NCBI RefSeq assembly: GCF_900101955.1
Contig: NZ_FNAQ01000013.1
Location: 1-64,000, forward strand
DNA: 64,000 bases
Source: Desulfuromonas thiophila
GTDB lineage: Bacteria > Desulfobacterota > Desulfuromonadia > Desulfuromonadales > Desulfuromonadaceae
Direction of reading: 5' to 3'
The translations under genes and the position numbers were made by a program. Numbering within the stretch: position 1 is the stretch's first letter; each line of letters opens with the position of its first letter. Positions 8,615-18,420 of the stretch are shown here, in pieces. A model generated the notes under the pieces. It did no database searches and was not told the DNA's origin. It saw nothing but the letters and a program-made list of their open reading frames with translations.

Positions 8615-10156
8615 ATGCTTGCCACCCTTTATTCCGGAGCCCTGATCGGCATCGACGCCTATCCCGTCGAGGTCGAAATTGATGTTGCCCAAGGCCTGCC
8701 CCAGTTTGCCACCGTCGGTCTGCCGGAAGGCGCCGTCAAGGAGTGCAAGGACCGGGTCAAATCGGCCATCAAGAACAGTGGCTACGATTTTCCCGTGCGC
8801 CGCATCACCGTCAATCTGGCCCCGGCCGATATTCGCAAGGATGCCGCCTCTCTCGACCTGCCGGTCGCTGTCGGGATTCTGGCGGCCACCGGCCATGTGC
8901 CGGAACGGGCGCGGCGCTTTCTCTATATGGGCGAACTGTCCCTTGATGGCCGCATCAAGCCGGTGCGGGGCTGTCTGGCCGTGGCGGTGGCGGCGGCCGA
9001 CTGGCCGGTCGAGGGGTTGATTCTGCCGGCGGAAAATGCCGCCGAGGGCGCGGTCGTGGGTGCAGTGCCGGTCTATGGGGTGGAGGATCTGGCCCAGGTG
9101 GTGGAGTTTCTCAACGATCCGACCTGCCTGACGGCAACGCCGCCGCCCGTTGGTAACGCGGCGGTGTTGCTACCGGAAGGGGCCGAGGATTTCAGCGAGG
9201 TGCGCGGCCAGCAGCAGGTTAAGCGGGCGCTGGAGGTCGCGGCCGCCGGCAGCCACAACTTGCTGATGATCGGTCCGCCAGGGAGCGGCAAGACCATGCT
9301 GGCACGGCGCCTGCCGACCATTCTACCGCCGCTGAATTTCACTGAAGCCCTTGAAACCACGCGGATTCATTCTATCAGTGGCCTGTTGCCACGGGCCGAT
9401 GCCCTGGTACGGCAACGCCCTTTTCGGTCACCGCACCACAGCATTTCCGATGCCGGCCTGATCGGTGGCGGCGCGGTGCCGCGGCCCGGTGAGGTGTCGC
9501 TGGCCCATAATGGCGTGCTGTTTCTTGACGAATTGCCGGAATTCAAGAAGAACCTGCTGGAGATGTTGCGCCAGCCGCTGGAGGATGGCCGGGTCAGCAT
9601 CAGCCGGGCGGCCCAGAGTCTTACCTTTCCGGCCTCGTTCATGCTGGTGGCGGCGATGAACCCCTGTCCCTGTGCCTATCTGGGCGATCCGCAGCATCCC
9701 TGCCGTTGTACGCCGCTGGCCCTGCAGCGCTATCGCAGCCGCCTGTCCGGGCCGCTGCTTGACCGAATCGATTTGCAGGTGGAGGTGCCCCGCGTCAGCT
9801 ACCAGCAGCTGGCCGGCGGTGCCGAGCCGGAAGCCTCGGCCACCATCCGCGCCCGGGTTGAAACGGCCCGGCAGTGCCAGCAGCAGCGGCTGGCGCCCTA
9901 CGGTTTGCACACCAACAGTCAGATGCAGGCGCGTCATCTGCGCCGTTTTTGTGCGCTTGACGAGGAAGGCCATCGTCTGTTGCAGCAGGTGACGGATCGG
10001 TTGGGGCTGTCGGCCCGCAGCCATGGCCGGATTCTCAAGGTGGCGCGCACCATCGCCGATCTGGCCGGGGCCGAGCGCATTGCTGTCGCCCATCTGGCCG
10101 AAGCGGTGCAATACCGGGGACTGGAGCGGTTGCCGGGAGGGCGGGATGAGCGCTAA
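8615..10156 (+). CDS. comM: YifB/ComM-family Mg-chelatase-like AAA+ ATPase
   Basis: 513 aa from ATG 8615, which follows AGGAG. The N-terminal domain (about 1-165) has the Lon-protease-like fold signature [19 protein letters not shown]. The AAA+ core has Walker [11 protein letters not shown] (about 222-231), Walker [11 protein letters not shown] and a C4-type insertion around [18 protein letters not shown]. The Mg_chelatase_C domain is at the end. ComM helicases promote branch migration during natural transformation in other bacteria. In this organism a role in homologous recombination is inferred from the family. The next gene overlaps it by 11 bases. Confidence 0.9.
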   Translation: MLATLYSGALIGIDAYPVEVEIDVAQGLPQFATVGLPEGAVKECKDRVKSAIKNSGYDFPVRRITVNLAPADIRKDAASLDLPVAVGILAATGHVPERARRFLYMGELSLDGRIKPVRGCLAVAVAAADWPVEGLILPAENAAEGAVVGAVPVYGVEDLAQVVEFLNDPTCLTATPPPVGNAAVLLPEGAEDFSEVRGQQQVKRALEVAAAGSHNLLMIGPPGSGKTMLARRLPTILPPLNFTEALETTRIHSISGLLPRADALVRQRPFRSPHHSISDAGLIGGGAVPRPGEVSLAHNGVLFLDELPEFKKNLLEMLRQPLEDGRVSISRAAQSLTFPASFMLVAAMNPCPCAYLGDPQHPCRCTPLALQRYRSRLSGPLLDRIDLQVEVPRVSYQQLAGGAEPEASATIRARVETARQCQQQRLAPYGLHTNSQMQARHLRRFCALDEEGHRLLQQVTDRLGLSARSHGRILKVARTIADLAGAERIAVAHLAEAVQYRGLERLPGGRDER

Positions 10157-10643
10157 ACGGACGGTGCCGGCCAAGCGCCGCCCGGCAACCTCAAGGCGAA
10201 AAAAACCGGTCGCGCGCCCCAGTCGGCCGCGCTGGTTGCGTTTTGTGCTGGCCCTGCTGACGTTTGTTGTGCTGCTGCTGCTGCTTGATCAGCTGCTGCG
10301 CTACAGCCGGCCGCCGGCCGGCAGTCTGTTGCACAGTCTGCAGCGTTTTCATGCGCGTCTGCGTGTGTCACAGCCGGTCGCCGTGCCCGGCGCCACGCCC
10401 CCGGCCGCGCCGCTGCCCGTTGTGCGCCCGTCGCAGCCGGAGGTGTCCCGCCGTCCAGGCGCGGCGCCGCCAGCCAGCGTCGATGCCCTGATCGAGCTGC
10501 ACCAGCAATCCGCACCGGCCAGCGGTCCGCGCTATCTGTATCTCAACGAGGCGGGGGAGCTGATGTTTGCCGACCAGCTGGAGCAGATTCCGGCGCCGCT
10601 GCGTGCCACGGCCCAGCCGCTTGCCGGCTCAGGCTCAAGGTAG
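10146..10643 (+). CDS. Single-pass membrane protein of unknown function
   Basis: 165 aa from ATG 10146, overlapping comM by 11 bases. A basic N-terminus (about 1-28) precedes one hydrophobic segment ([20 protein letters not shown]), then a Pro/Ala-rich linker. A short C-terminal domain, [23 protein letters not shown], resembles the beta-strand pattern of DUF4124-like domains. It is probably anchored in the inner membrane with the C-terminus in the periplasm. It ends by overlapping the convergent amidase gene by 9 bases. No function can be assigned. Confidence 0.55.
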   Translation: MSAKRTVPAKRRPATSRRKKPVARPSRPRWLRFVLALLTFVVLLLLLDQLLRYSRPPAGSLLHSLQRFHARLRVSQPVAVPGATPPAAPLPVVRPSQPEVSRRPGAAPPASVDALIELHQQSAPASGPRYLYLNEAGELMFADQLEQIPAPLRATAQPLAGSGSR

Positions 10644-11438
10644 GGTGCCGTAGATTTCCGGCCGCCGGTCGCGGAAGCAGGGGATTTGGCTGCGGTAGCT
10701 GAGCATTTCCTCGGCGCTGAAGGTGGCGATTAGGTCCGTGTCGTGCTCGCCGGCTTCGGCCAGGACCTCGCCGCGCGCTGACAGCAGCAGGCTCATGCCG
10801 AAGAAATCGAGCTTGCCCTGCACGCCGCAACAGTTGGCGGCGGCGACAAACAGCTGGTTTTCGATGGCGCGGGCGCGCAGCAGGGTGCGCCAGTGTTCCT
10901 GGCGCGGCTTGGGCCATTCCGCCGGCAGGCAGATGATGGCGGCGCCTTCGAGGGCCATTTTGCGGAACAGCTCGGGAAAGCGCAGGTCGTAGCAGATGGC
11001 GACGCCGATACGGCCGAGCCGGGTCGGCACCACACAGGTGCGGTCGCCGGCGGCCAGAAAGCGGTCCTCGCCCATGGTGGAGAACAGGTGCAGCTTGCGG
11101 TAGTGGCCGACGAGGGTGCCGGCGTCGATGGTGTAGGCGCTGTTATAGAGCCGGCCACCATCCTGCTCCACCAAGCTGCCGACGATGACCAGTTGGTGGC
11201 GGCGGGCGACCTCGGCCAGTGCCGTCAGGATGGCCGGCGTGCGCTGCGCCAGCTGATCGAGCTGACGGTAGGCGTAACCGGTGCTCCACATCTCCGGCAG
11301 GACCACCAGCTGCGCGCCCTGGCCGGCAAGGCGTTCCAGGGCAGCCAGGGCGGTCTGCAGGTTGGCGTCACAGTCACCCAGTTGGATGTTGAACTGGGCG
11401 ATGCCGGCGACAATGTCCTGATTCAGGGCCTGTTTCAT
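10635..11438 (-). CDS. Nitrilase-superfamily carbon-nitrogen hydrolase
   Basis: 267 aa. The three catalytic residues of the superfamily are present: Glu in VVLPEMWSTGY (about 48), Lys in GHYRKLHLF (about 116) and Cys in VAICYDLRFPEL (about 151). The closest subgroup by motif is omega-amidase/YafV-like, which hydrolyses alpha-ketoglutaramate or related amides, but the substrate is uncertain. The length is usual for the family. The ATG at 11438 has AAGGA upstream. The enzyme should be cytoplasmic. Confidence 0.83.
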   Translation of the reverse strand: MKQALNQDIVAGIAQFNIQLGDCDANLQTALAALERLAGQGAQLVVLPEMWSTGYAYRQLDQLAQRTPAILTALAEVARRHQLVIVGSLVEQDGGRLYNSAYTIDAGTLVGHYRKLHLFSTMGEDRFLAAGDRTCVVPTRLGRIGVAICYDLRFPELFRKMALEGAAIICLPAEWPKPRQEHWRTLLRARAIENQLFVAAANCCGVQGKLDFFGMSLLLSARGEVLAEAGEHDTDLIATFSAEEMLSYRSQIPCFRDRRPEIYGTLP

Positions 11439-11615
11439 GGTGGGATTCCTTTTGGCTGGCGGTAGAATTCGCTGCCCTGTGGCAGGGCGCCATCATAGCC
11501 CAGGGCCGCTGTCGGCCGCAAGCCGCGGCGCGGGATTGCGTCCCTTGAGGGGGATTACCTGATGTGGAAGATCTGCAACATAAAAGGCAAAAAGTCCCAC
11601 ATGGTGCTTCAAGGG

Positions 11616-11645
11616 TTGACAGTGGCGCGAAGCCGGTGCTATGAA
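11616..11645 (+). promoter_or_regulatory. Sigma-70 promoter in the nhaD leader region
   Basis: TTGACA (11616-11621) and TATGAA (11640-11645) are separated by 18 bases. The promoter lies in the 420-base gap between the divergent amidase and nhaD. It would give a roughly 205-base leader containing two hairpins: GCCCGCC/GGCGGGT near 11699 and CGGCAC/GTGCCG near 11733. No ORF in the gap is convincing. The leader could be regulatory, but I do not match it to a known riboswitch. Confidence 0.55.
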
Positions 11646-11858
11646 GATGAGCCCTGAAAGTCGAAAAACAACGCAAAATCGTTGATCTATGCCAGAAGCC
11701 CGCCTGTCGGCGGGTGTTGCCAGCCTCAGCGTACCAATGACCGGCACACCGAACAGGGTGCCGATTTTGTTATGTTTATTCCGGTGTCAGCCCGGCCGCG
11801 AGACAGGTCACTGTCGGGTGGTTTCATACCTTTTTTATTTCATGCTACGGGGGAAAAT

Positions 11859-13271
11859 GTGAAGAGTCTGTTGACCGTTTTGTTCAGCCTGGCCGCCCTG
11901 CCGGCCCTGGCCAGTGAAGGCGGCGGCGCCGTGCGCGACCTGACCGGTAGTGGTTTGGCCGTGCTGGCGCTGGCGCTGTTTGTCGGCGCCTATGCCTTGG
12001 TGATTCTGGAAGAGAAGCTGCACCTGCGTAAAAGCAAGCCGGTGCTGCTGGCTGCCGGAATCATCTGGATCCTGGTGGCGATCACCTACAAGAGCCTGGG
12101 CGAGCCTGACCATGCCCACCATGCGATTCTGCACAATCTGGTGGAATACGCCGAGCTGTTCTTGTTCCTGCTTGCCGCCATGACCTACATCAATGCCATG
12201 GAGGAGCGCAACGTGTTTCAGGCGCTGCGCTCCTGGCTGGTGTCGCGCGGCTTTTCGCTGCGGGTCATCTTCTGGCTTACCGGCCTGCTGGCCTTCTTCA
12301 TCTCGCCGGTGGCGGACAATTTGACCACCGCCCTGCTGATGGGCGCGGTGGTGATGGCCGTGGGCGGCTCGAACCAGCGCTTTGTCGTCATGGCCTGTAT
12401 CAACGTGGTGGTCGGTGCCAATGCCGGTGGCGCGTTCTCACCCTTTGGCGACATCACCACCCTGATGGTGTGGCAGAAGGGCATGGTCGAATTCAGCGAA
12501 TTCTTTGCCCTGTTCCTGCCGTCGCTGGTCAACTGGCTGGTGCCGGCCACGATCATGAACTTCCTGATCAGCAAGGAAAAACCCCAGGCCCTGGACGAAA
12601 AGGTGCAGATGAAGTTCGGCGCCAGACGGGTCATCATTCTGTTCCTGTGCACCATCGTCACGGCAGTATCGTTCCACAACTTCCTGCATCTGCCGCCGGC
12701 TGCCGGCATGATGCTGGGTCTGGGCTATCTGGGCTTTTTCTCCTACTACATCAAGAAGCGCGAGCATGCGGCCCTGATGGCTGAGGCACCGCTGCACATG
12801 GATCTGAGCGGCGAGGAGGATGAGCACGGCTACGACATCTTCCGTGAGATCGCCCGTGCCGAATGGGATACGCTGCTGTTCTTCTATGGCGTTATCCTCT
12901 GCGTCGGTGGTCTGGGCCAGTTCGGCTATCTGGCCATGGCGTCGCAGGCCATGTATCATGATCTGGGCGCCTTCAATGCCAACGTGCTGGTCGGTATTCT
13001 CTCGGCCATCGTTGACAACATTCCGGTGATGTTCGCCGTGCTGAGCATGGAGCCGCACATGTCCCACGGTCACTGGCTACTGGTGACCCTGACGGCCGGT
13101 GTGGGCGGCAGCCTGCTGTCCATCGGTTCGGCTGCCGGTGTTGCCCTGATGGGTACCGCCCGCGGCATCTACACCTTCGGTCGCCATCTGGTGTTTACGC
13201 CGGCGATTGCTCTGGGTTACGCTGCCAGCATCGCCGTCCACATGCTGATCAACGGCAAGTATTTCCACTGA
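11859..13271 (+). CDS. nhaD: Sodium:proton antiporter NhaD
   Basis: 470 aa. GTG at 11859 is chosen because it begins a clean signal-like N-terminus (KSLLTVLFSLAALPALA) and follows CGGGGGA. The upstream in-frame extension has no coding character. About 12 membrane segments follow. Typical NhaD/ArsB-superfamily stretches include ISPVADNLTTALLMGAVV, ANAGGAFSPFGDITTLMVW and DNIPVMFAVLSM. NhaD exchanges Na+ or Li+ for H+ at the inner membrane, supporting pH and sodium balance. The gene is monocistronic, with a terminator at 13316. Confidence 0.92.
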   Translation: MKSLLTVLFSLAALPALASEGGGAVRDLTGSGLAVLALALFVGAYALVILEEKLHLRKSKPVLLAAGIIWILVAITYKSLGEPDHAHHAILHNLVEYAELFLFLLAAMTYINAMEERNVFQALRSWLVSRGFSLRVIFWLTGLLAFFISPVADNLTTALLMGAVVMAVGGSNQRFVVMACINVVVGANAGGAFSPFGDITTLMVWQKGMVEFSEFFALFLPSLVNWLVPATIMNFLISKEKPQALDEKVQMKFGARRVIILFLCTIVTAVSFHNFLHLPPAAGMMLGLGYLGFFSYYIKKREHAALMAEAPLHMDLSGEEDEHGYDIFREIARAEWDTLLFFYGVILCVGGLGQFGYLAMASQAMYHDLGAFNANVLVGILSAIVDNIPVMFAVLSMEPHMSHGHWLLVTLTAGVGGSLLSIGSAAGVALMGTARGIYTFGRHLVFTPAIALGYAASIAVHMLINGKYFH

Positions 13272-13315
13272 CGCCATTGCGCTGCTTGAGGCAGTGCCGC
13301 GTCCCTTGTTCCGTG

Positions 13316-13348
13316 GCGCCGGGGTCTTAGCCGACCCCGGCGCTTTTT
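13316..13348 (+). terminator. Rho-independent terminator of nhaD
   Basis: GCGCCGGGGTC pairs perfectly with GACCCCGGCGC around a 6-base loop, followed by five T. It ends nhaD transcription 45 bases after the stop. Confidence 0.9.
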
Positions 13349-13369
13349 CGTCTGTCGGGAGAGTGCGCC

Positions 13370-14503
13370 GTGGCTGGTCTTTATCTGCATCTGCCCTTCT
13401 GCCGCAGCAAATGCCACTATTGCGATTTCTATTCACGCCCCCTGCCGGCACCGCAGGCGCTGCAGCGCTATGTGACGGCGCTGTGCCGCGATCTGCAGAT
13501 GGCGCTGCTGCCACCCTCGCTGACGGCGCTGCCGTTGACAAGCCTGTTCTTCGGCGGCGGGACGCCCTCGCTGCTGACGCTGGCGCAACTGGAGCAGCTG
13601 CTGACAGCAAGCCGGGCGCGGCTGGGTTGGGCGGACGACATCGAAATCAGCCTGGAGGTCAACCCGGCGACGGTGGATGATGTCTGGCTGCGCGGCGCCC
13701 GCCGTCTTGGCCTGAATCGACTGTCTGTCGGGGTTCAGTGTTTCGATGACACCGTGCTGCAGCGGCTGGGGCGCTGCCATGATGGCGCGGCCGCAGTGGC
13801 ACTGGTGCAGGCCGCCCGCCAGGCCGGCTTCGACAATATCGGCCTTGATCTGATGTTTGCAGTGCCGGGGCTGCCGCCGCACGGGCAACTCGAATGGGTC
13901 AAGCGGCTGGCACCGGAACACCTGTCGCTCTACGGCCTGACCATCGAGCCGGGCACGCCGTTGGCGCGCGAGGCGGCCGCTGGCCGCTTCACGGCGGAGT
14001 CGGAGGAGGCCTACTGCACCCAGTACCTGTTCTGGCACGAGCAACTCAGCGCCCTGGGCTACGACCACTATGAAATCGCCAACTATGCCCGGCCGGGCCG
14101 CGCCTGCCGCCACAATCTGGCTTATTGGCAGCGCCACCCCTATCTGGGGTTGGGGGCCGGGGCACACAGCTTCTTTGCCGAGGATCAGGGTCAGCGCTGG
14201 GCGGCCGCCGACGACTGGCGCGGCTACTGCCGGGCGGTCGAAACGGGGACCGCGCCGCGCCAGCTGATCGAGACCTTCAGCGCCGACCAGGCGCGCAGCG
14301 AATGGGTTTATCTGCGGTTGCGTACCGCCGCCGGCGTTGACGAGGTGGAATTTCGCCGGCTGTTTGGCGCGGACTTCGCCTCCTGCTTTGCCGCGGCGGT
14401 GCAGTTCTGCGGTTCTCGGTTGCAGCGGCAGCAGGGCGTCTGGCGCATGGCGGCGCCGGACTGGCTGCTGTTTGACCACCTGGTCAGCCCTTTTCTGTCG
14501 TAG
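13370..14503 (+). CDS. hemW: HemW, heme chaperone of the radical SAM family
   Basis: 377 aa from GTG 13370. The radical SAM cluster motif CRSKCHYC (CxxxCxxC) is at residues 11-18 within YLHLPFCRSKCHYCDFYS. The FFGGGTPSLL and LSVGVQCFDD motifs and the HemN C-terminal domain follow. The motif lacks the extra Cys of oxygen-independent coproporphyrinogen oxidase (HemN), so HemW, which delivers heme to membrane respiratory proteins, is more likely. The order hemW-hrcA-grpE-dnaK is common in Gram-positive and deltaproteobacterial genomes. Confidence 0.88.
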   Translation: MAGLYLHLPFCRSKCHYCDFYSRPLPAPQALQRYVTALCRDLQMALLPPSLTALPLTSLFFGGGTPSLLTLAQLEQLLTASRARLGWADDIEISLEVNPATVDDVWLRGARRLGLNRLSVGVQCFDDTVLQRLGRCHDGAAAVALVQAARQAGFDNIGLDLMFAVPGLPPHGQLEWVKRLAPEHLSLYGLTIEPGTPLAREAAAGRFTAESEEAYCTQYLFWHEQLSALGYDHYEIANYARPGRACRHNLAYWQRHPYLGLGAGAHSFFAEDQGQRWAAADDWRGYCRAVETGTAPRQLIETFSADQARSEWVYLRLRTAAGVDEVEFRRLFGADFASCFAAAVQFCGSRLQRQQGVWRMAAPDWLLFDHLVSPFLS

Positions 14504-14533
14504 CTTGCTGGCGGTGGTTTTTGGCCGGCTGTC

Positions 14534-14562
14534 TTGACAAAGATCAGGGCCGTTGTTATGTT
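14534..14562 (+). promoter_or_regulatory. Promoter of the hrcA heat-shock cluster
   Basis: TTGACA (14534-14539) and TATGTT (14557-14562) have 17-base spacing, the vegetative sigma-70 layout. The CIRCE operator begins nine bases after the -10 box, so HrcA would block initiation. Confidence 0.85.
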
Positions 14563-14570
14563 CTGCCCTG

Positions 14571-14597
14571 TTAGCACTCGGCGGCAGAGAGTGCTAA
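14571..14597 (+). promoter_or_regulatory. CIRCE operator (HrcA binding site)
   Basis: TTAGCACTC (14571-14579), a 9-base spacer, then GAGTGCTAA (14589-14597). This is a perfect match to the CIRCE consensus. It lies across the transcription start of hrcA and implies autoregulation of the hrcA-grpE-dnaK-dnaJ cluster by HrcA, released on heat shock. Confidence 0.97.
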
Positions 14598-14639
14598 CAG
14601 TGGAGGGCCAGCAGCTGCCGGCCCAGGCGCTGGCCCCCG

Positions 14640-15692
14640 GTGATGAAAGCGGCTATGGAACTCAACGAGCGCAGTCTGAGCATTCTCGAAGCGATCATCG
14701 AAGGCTATATTGCCTCGGGGGAACCCATGGGCTCGCGCACCATTGCGCGCCAGCATCCGCAGATGCTGTCGCCGGCGACGGTGCGCAATGTCATGGCCGA
14801 CTTGGAGGAAATGGGCTACATCGTATCGCCCCATACCTCGGCCGGCCGGGTGCCGACGGACAAGGGCTACCGTTTCTATGTCGATTCGATGTTGCAGGTG
14901 CGCGACCTGACGGAGGCCGAACGCCTCTGTATCGATGCCCACTGTGCCGCCAGCGGCCTGCAGCCGCAGCAGTTGCTCAAACGGGCCGGTCATGTGCTGT
15001 CGAAGATGTCGCATTATACGGGTTTGGTGCTGGCACCGCGCTTTTCCGCCACCACCTTCCGCCACATTGAATTTGTGCCCCTGTCGCAGAATCGGCTGCT
15101 GGTGATCTTCGTATCGCAAAGCGGCGTGGTGCAGAACAAGATTATCGAAACCAGCGACGATATGCCCGATGTGCGCGAACTGGAGCAGGTGACCAACTAC
15201 CTCAACCAGTCGCTTGGCGGTCTGACCATTGCCCAGGTGCGGGGCCGGCTGGTGGCGCAGATGCGGGAAGAAAAGGCGTTGTATGACCGCCTGTTGGCCC
15301 GGGCGCTGTCGTTGTCGAGCCAGGTATTCGGTGATGATATCGAGGGCGATCTGTTTATCGAAGGCGCCGCCAACATGCTCGATCAGCCCGATTTCACCGA
15401 TATCGCCAGCATGAAGCGGCTGTTCAAGGCCTTTGAACAGAAACGGCATCTGATTGAACTGCTTGATCGTACCCAGCAGGCCCAGGGCGTGCAGATCTAT
15501 ATCGGCAGCCAGTCGCCGTATCAGGATTTTGAAGGCTGCAGTCTGATTACCGCCACCTATACCAATGGCAAGCAGACCCTAGGCTCCCTGGGGGTCATCG
15601 GTCCGAGCCGGATGGCCTACGCCCAGGTGGTGCCGGTGGTGGATTACACCGCCCGGCTGGTGAGTCGGATGCTGGAGCGCGAACTGGAATAA
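14640..15692 (+). CDS. hrcA: Heat-inducible transcription repressor HrcA
   Basis: 350 aa. The N-terminal winged-helix (NERSLSILEAIIEGYIASGEP, then SPATVRNVMADLEEMGYI) binds CIRCE; a GAF-like dimerisation region follows. Starts at GTG 14640, ATG 14643 or ATG 14655 are all possible. None has a strong ribosome-binding site, and MELNERSL at 14655 matches the usual family start best. It is the first gene after the CIRCE operator and is followed by grpE, dnaK and dnaJ in the same orientation. Confidence 0.95.
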   Translation: MMKAAMELNERSLSILEAIIEGYIASGEPMGSRTIARQHPQMLSPATVRNVMADLEEMGYIVSPHTSAGRVPTDKGYRFYVDSMLQVRDLTEAERLCIDAHCAASGLQPQQLLKRAGHVLSKMSHYTGLVLAPRFSATTFRHIEFVPLSQNRLLVIFVSQSGVVQNKIIETSDDMPDVRELEQVTNYLNQSLGGLTIAQVRGRLVAQMREEKALYDRLLARALSLSSQVFGDDIEGDLFIEGAANMLDQPDFTDIASMKRLFKAFEQKRHLIELLDRTQQAQGVQIYIGSQSPYQDFEGCSLITATYTNGKQTLGSLGVIGPSRMAYAQVVPVVDYTARLVSRMLERELE

Positions 15693-15721
15693 CCCTGCTG
15701 GCGTGGCAAGAACGCACCCGC

Positions 15722-15805
15722 GGTGGCGTTGCGGCAACGGTTGTGCGGTTTGCCTTTGGCGTTTTTTGTTTCGCCATCTAACCGGATGCTTTTTGTCAAG
15801 GCATC
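15722..15805 (+). repeat. Structured intergenic repeat, copy 2
   Basis: Partner of 2748-2829, located between hrcA and grpE. It contains GTTG-CGG-CAAC, GGCAA...TTGCC, GGCG...CGCC around a T-rich loop, and GATGC...GCATC. The two copies share roughly two thirds of their bases, with the stems better kept than the loops. Here it would lie in the hrcA-grpE transcript. Confidence 0.5.
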
Positions 15806-15828
15806 AACCCTGAGTGAGAGGAATGGAC

Positions 15829-16443
15829 GTGTCTGAAGAAAAATCGCAGCCGCAGCAGGCTGCTCCCCTGACCGGAACCGAAGCGGAAACATCCACCAAC
15901 GGCCAGTCCGAGGCGTCCTGCGCCGGCCTTGAGGAAGAGGTGTCGTTGGTGCCGGCAGCCCAGCTGCAGGCCTGCCGCGAGGAACTGGCGACCCAGAAGG
16001 ATCAGTACCTGCGGGCGCGCGCCGATCTGGAAAACTATCGCCGGCGCGTGCAGCGCGAAAAAGAGGATCTGCAGCGTTATGGCAACGAACAGTTGCTGCG
16101 CGAGATTCTGCCGGTGGTGGACAATCTTGAACGCGCTCTGGCCCACGCCCGAACCCAGGATATCCCGGTCGAGGGGCTGATCACCGGAGTGGAAATGACG
16201 CTGGAGCAGTTCCAGCGGGTATTGGACAAATTTCAGGTGCGGCCGGTGGCGGCCCTGCAACAGCCCTTTGATTCGGCCTGTCACGAGGCCATGGGGCAGG
16301 TGGAGCGGGAAGATTGCCCGCCGAACACGGTGGTGGAAGAGATGCAGCGTGGCTATATGCTGAATGACCGTTTGTTGCGTCCGGCTCTGGTTCTGGTGTC
16401 CAAGGCAGCGGCACCGGCAGGCGCCGCTGCGGCGGATGCCTGA
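15829..16443 (+). CDS. grpE: Nucleotide exchange factor GrpE
   Basis: 204 aa from GTG 15829, chosen because GAGAGGA lies 6-7 bases upstream; an in-frame ATG at 15823 directly abuts that sequence. After a disordered, Gln/Ala/Thr-rich N-terminus comes the coiled coil (KDQYLRARADLENYRRR), then the beta-wing domain with FDSACHEAMGQVE and NTVVEEMQRGYMLNDRLLRPALV. GrpE releases ADP from DnaK. The expected family length and position confirm it. Confidence 0.93.
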   Translation: MSEEKSQPQQAAPLTGTEAETSTNGQSEASCAGLEEEVSLVPAAQLQACREELATQKDQYLRARADLENYRRRVQREKEDLQRYGNEQLLREILPVVDNLERALAHARTQDIPVEGLITGVEMTLEQFQRVLDKFQVRPVAALQQPFDSACHEAMGQVEREDCPPNTVVEEMQRGYMLNDRLLRPALVLVSKAAAPAGAAAADA

Positions 16444-16486
16444 TACGAGCCCGGACAGCAGGCTATAACAAAGGAGACTACAGACC

Positions 16487-18400
16487 ATGGGAAAAGTAAT
16501 CGGAATCGATTTGGGCACCACCAACTCCTGCGTTGCCGTGATGGAGGGAGGGGAGCCGATCGTTATCGCCAATGCCGAAGGCGCTCGCACCACGCCGTCA
16601 ATGGTGGCCTTCACCGAAAGCGGTGAGCGGCTGGTGGGCCAGCAGGCCAAGCGCCAGGCCGTGACCAACCCGGAAAATACCCTGTTTGCCATCAAGCGTC
16701 TGATCGGGCGCAAGTTCGATTCCGACGCCGTGCGCAAGGATATCGAAATCAGCCCGTTCAAGATTGTCAAGGCCGACAATGGCGATGCCTGGGTCGAGGC
16801 CCGTGGCAAGAAATACAGCGCGCCGGAAATTTCTGCCATGGTGTTGCAGAAGATGAAGCAGGCGGCGGAGGACTTCCTGGGCGAAAGCGTGACCGAGGCG
16901 GTGATCACCGTGCCGGCCTACTTCAACGATTCGCAGCGCCAGGCCACCAAGGACGCCGGCAAGATCGCCGGTCTGGAGGTATTGCGCATCATCAACGAGC
17001 CGACCGCGGCGGCGCTGGCCTACGGTCTTGACAAGAAGAAGGATGAAAAGATCGCCGTTTTCGACCTGGGCGGCGGCACCTTCGACGTGTCGATCCTGGA
17101 ACTGGGTGACGGCGTGTTCGAGGTCAAGTCGACCAATGGCGACACCTTTCTCGGGGGCGAGGATTTTGACCAGCGTGTCATCGATTATCTCGCCGATGAG
17201 TTCAAAAAGGAGCAGGGTATCGATCTGCGCAAGGACAAGATGGCCCTGCAGCGCCTGAAGGAAGCGGCGGAAAAGGCCAAGTGCGAGCTGTCCTCCTCGG
17301 TCGAAACGGATATCAACCTGCCCTTTATTACCGCTGACCAGAGCGGGCCGAAGCATCTCAACCTCAAACTCAGCCGCGCCAAGCTGGAAAGCATCTGCGC
17401 CGACCTGATCGGCAAGCTTGAAGGCCCCTGCCGCACAGCGCTCAAGGATGCCGGGCTGTCGGCCTCTGAGATCGACGAGGTGATTCTGGTCGGTGGCATG
17501 ACGCGCATGCCGGCAGTGCAGGAGAAGGTCAAGACCATCTTCGGCAAAACGCCCAACAAGGGGGTCAATCCCGACGAGGTGGTGGCCATCGGCGCCGCCA
17601 TTCAGGGTGGCGTGCTCAAGGGCGAGGTCAAGGACGTGCTGCTGCTCGATGTGACGCCGCTGTCGCTGGGCATCGAGACCCTCGGTGGCGTGATGACCAA
17701 GCTGATCGAGAAAAACACCACCATTCCGTGCAAGAAGAGCCAGATCTTTTCTACCGCGGCGGACAATCAGCCGGCCGTGTCGGTTCACGTGCTGCAGGGC
17801 GAGCGTGAAATGGCCGGTGACAACAAGACCATCGGGCGCTTCGAGCTGGTCGGCATTCCGCCGGCGCCGCGGGGCGTGCCGCAGGTGGAGGTAACCTTCG
17901 ACATTGACGCCAACGGCATCCTCAATGTCTCGGCCAAGGATATGGGCACCGGCAAGGAACAGTCCATCCGCATCACCGCCTCGTCGGGTCTGTCCGACGA
18001 GGAAATCGAGAAAATGGTGAAGGATGCCGAATCACACGAGGCCGAGGACAAGAAAAAGCGTGCTCTGATCGAGGCCCGCAATCAGGCCGATAGCCTGGTC
18101 TACAGCACGGAGAAATCCCTCGCCGAGCACGGCGACAAGGTGGATGGCGAAACCAAGAGCGGCATTGAAAAGGCGCTGGAGAATGTCAAGGAAGCCATCA
18201 AGGGCGAGGACACCGATGCCATCAACAAGGCCGTCGAGGCTTTGGCCCAGGCGTCGCACAAGCTGGCCGAGGTAATGTATGCCCAGGCCCAGCAGAATCC
18301 GGCGGGCGAGGGTGGCGAAGCCCCCAAGGCCGAGCCGGCCAGCGGCGATGACGTGGTTGACGCTGAATTCGAGGAAGTCAACGACGACAAGAAAAAGTAG
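16487..18400 (+). CDS. dnaK: Molecular chaperone DnaK (Hsp70)
   Basis: 637 aa, the usual length. The N-terminal ATPase domain starts [21 protein letters not shown] and contains [18 protein letters not shown] and the [18 protein letters not shown] linker (about 385-402). The substrate-binding domain and helical lid follow, and the C-terminus is acidic ([17 protein letters not shown]). The ATG at 16487 has AAAGGAG upstream. DnaK folds and disaggregates proteins with DnaJ, GrpE and, further along this window, ClpB. Confidence 0.98.
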   Translation: MGKVIGIDLGTTNSCVAVMEGGEPIVIANAEGARTTPSMVAFTESGERLVGQQAKRQAVTNPENTLFAIKRLIGRKFDSDAVRKDIEISPFKIVKADNGDAWVEARGKKYSAPEISAMVLQKMKQAAEDFLGESVTEAVITVPAYFNDSQRQATKDAGKIAGLEVLRIINEPTAAALAYGLDKKKDEKIAVFDLGGGTFDVSILELGDGVFEVKSTNGDTFLGGEDFDQRVIDYLADEFKKEQGIDLRKDKMALQRLKEAAEKAKCELSSSVETDINLPFITADQSGPKHLNLKLSRAKLESICADLIGKLEGPCRTALKDAGLSASEIDEVILVGGMTRMPAVQEKVKTIFGKTPNKGVNPDEVVAIGAAIQGGVLKGEVKDVLLLDVTPLSLGIETLGGVMTKLIEKNTTIPCKKSQIFSTAADNQPAVSVHVLQGEREMAGDNKTIGRFELVGIPPAPRGVPQVEVTFDIDANGILNVSAKDMGTGKEQSIRITASSGLSDEEIEKMVKDAESHEAEDKKKRALIEARNQADSLVYSTEKSLAEHGDKVDGETKSGIEKALENVKEAIKGEDTDAINKAVEALAQASHKLAEVMYAQAQQNPAGEGGEAPKAEPASGDDVVDAEFEEVNDDKKK

Positions 18401-18420
18401 GCGCCAGACCTGAGAACGTG

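Noticed and set aside
15715-15830. Minus-strand resemblance to a GEMM (c-di-GMP-I) riboswitch, AAAGGCAAACC followed by a CGCAA-GCC block
   Set aside because: There is no minus-strand gene downstream and the P1 pairing is poor; partial wording is not enough.
16598-17788. Long minus-strand frame opposite dnaK (and similar ones opposite clpB, the c-di-GMP enzyme and nuo genes)
   Set aside because: GC-rich genes produce long antisense frames; none has motif, start or neighbour support.
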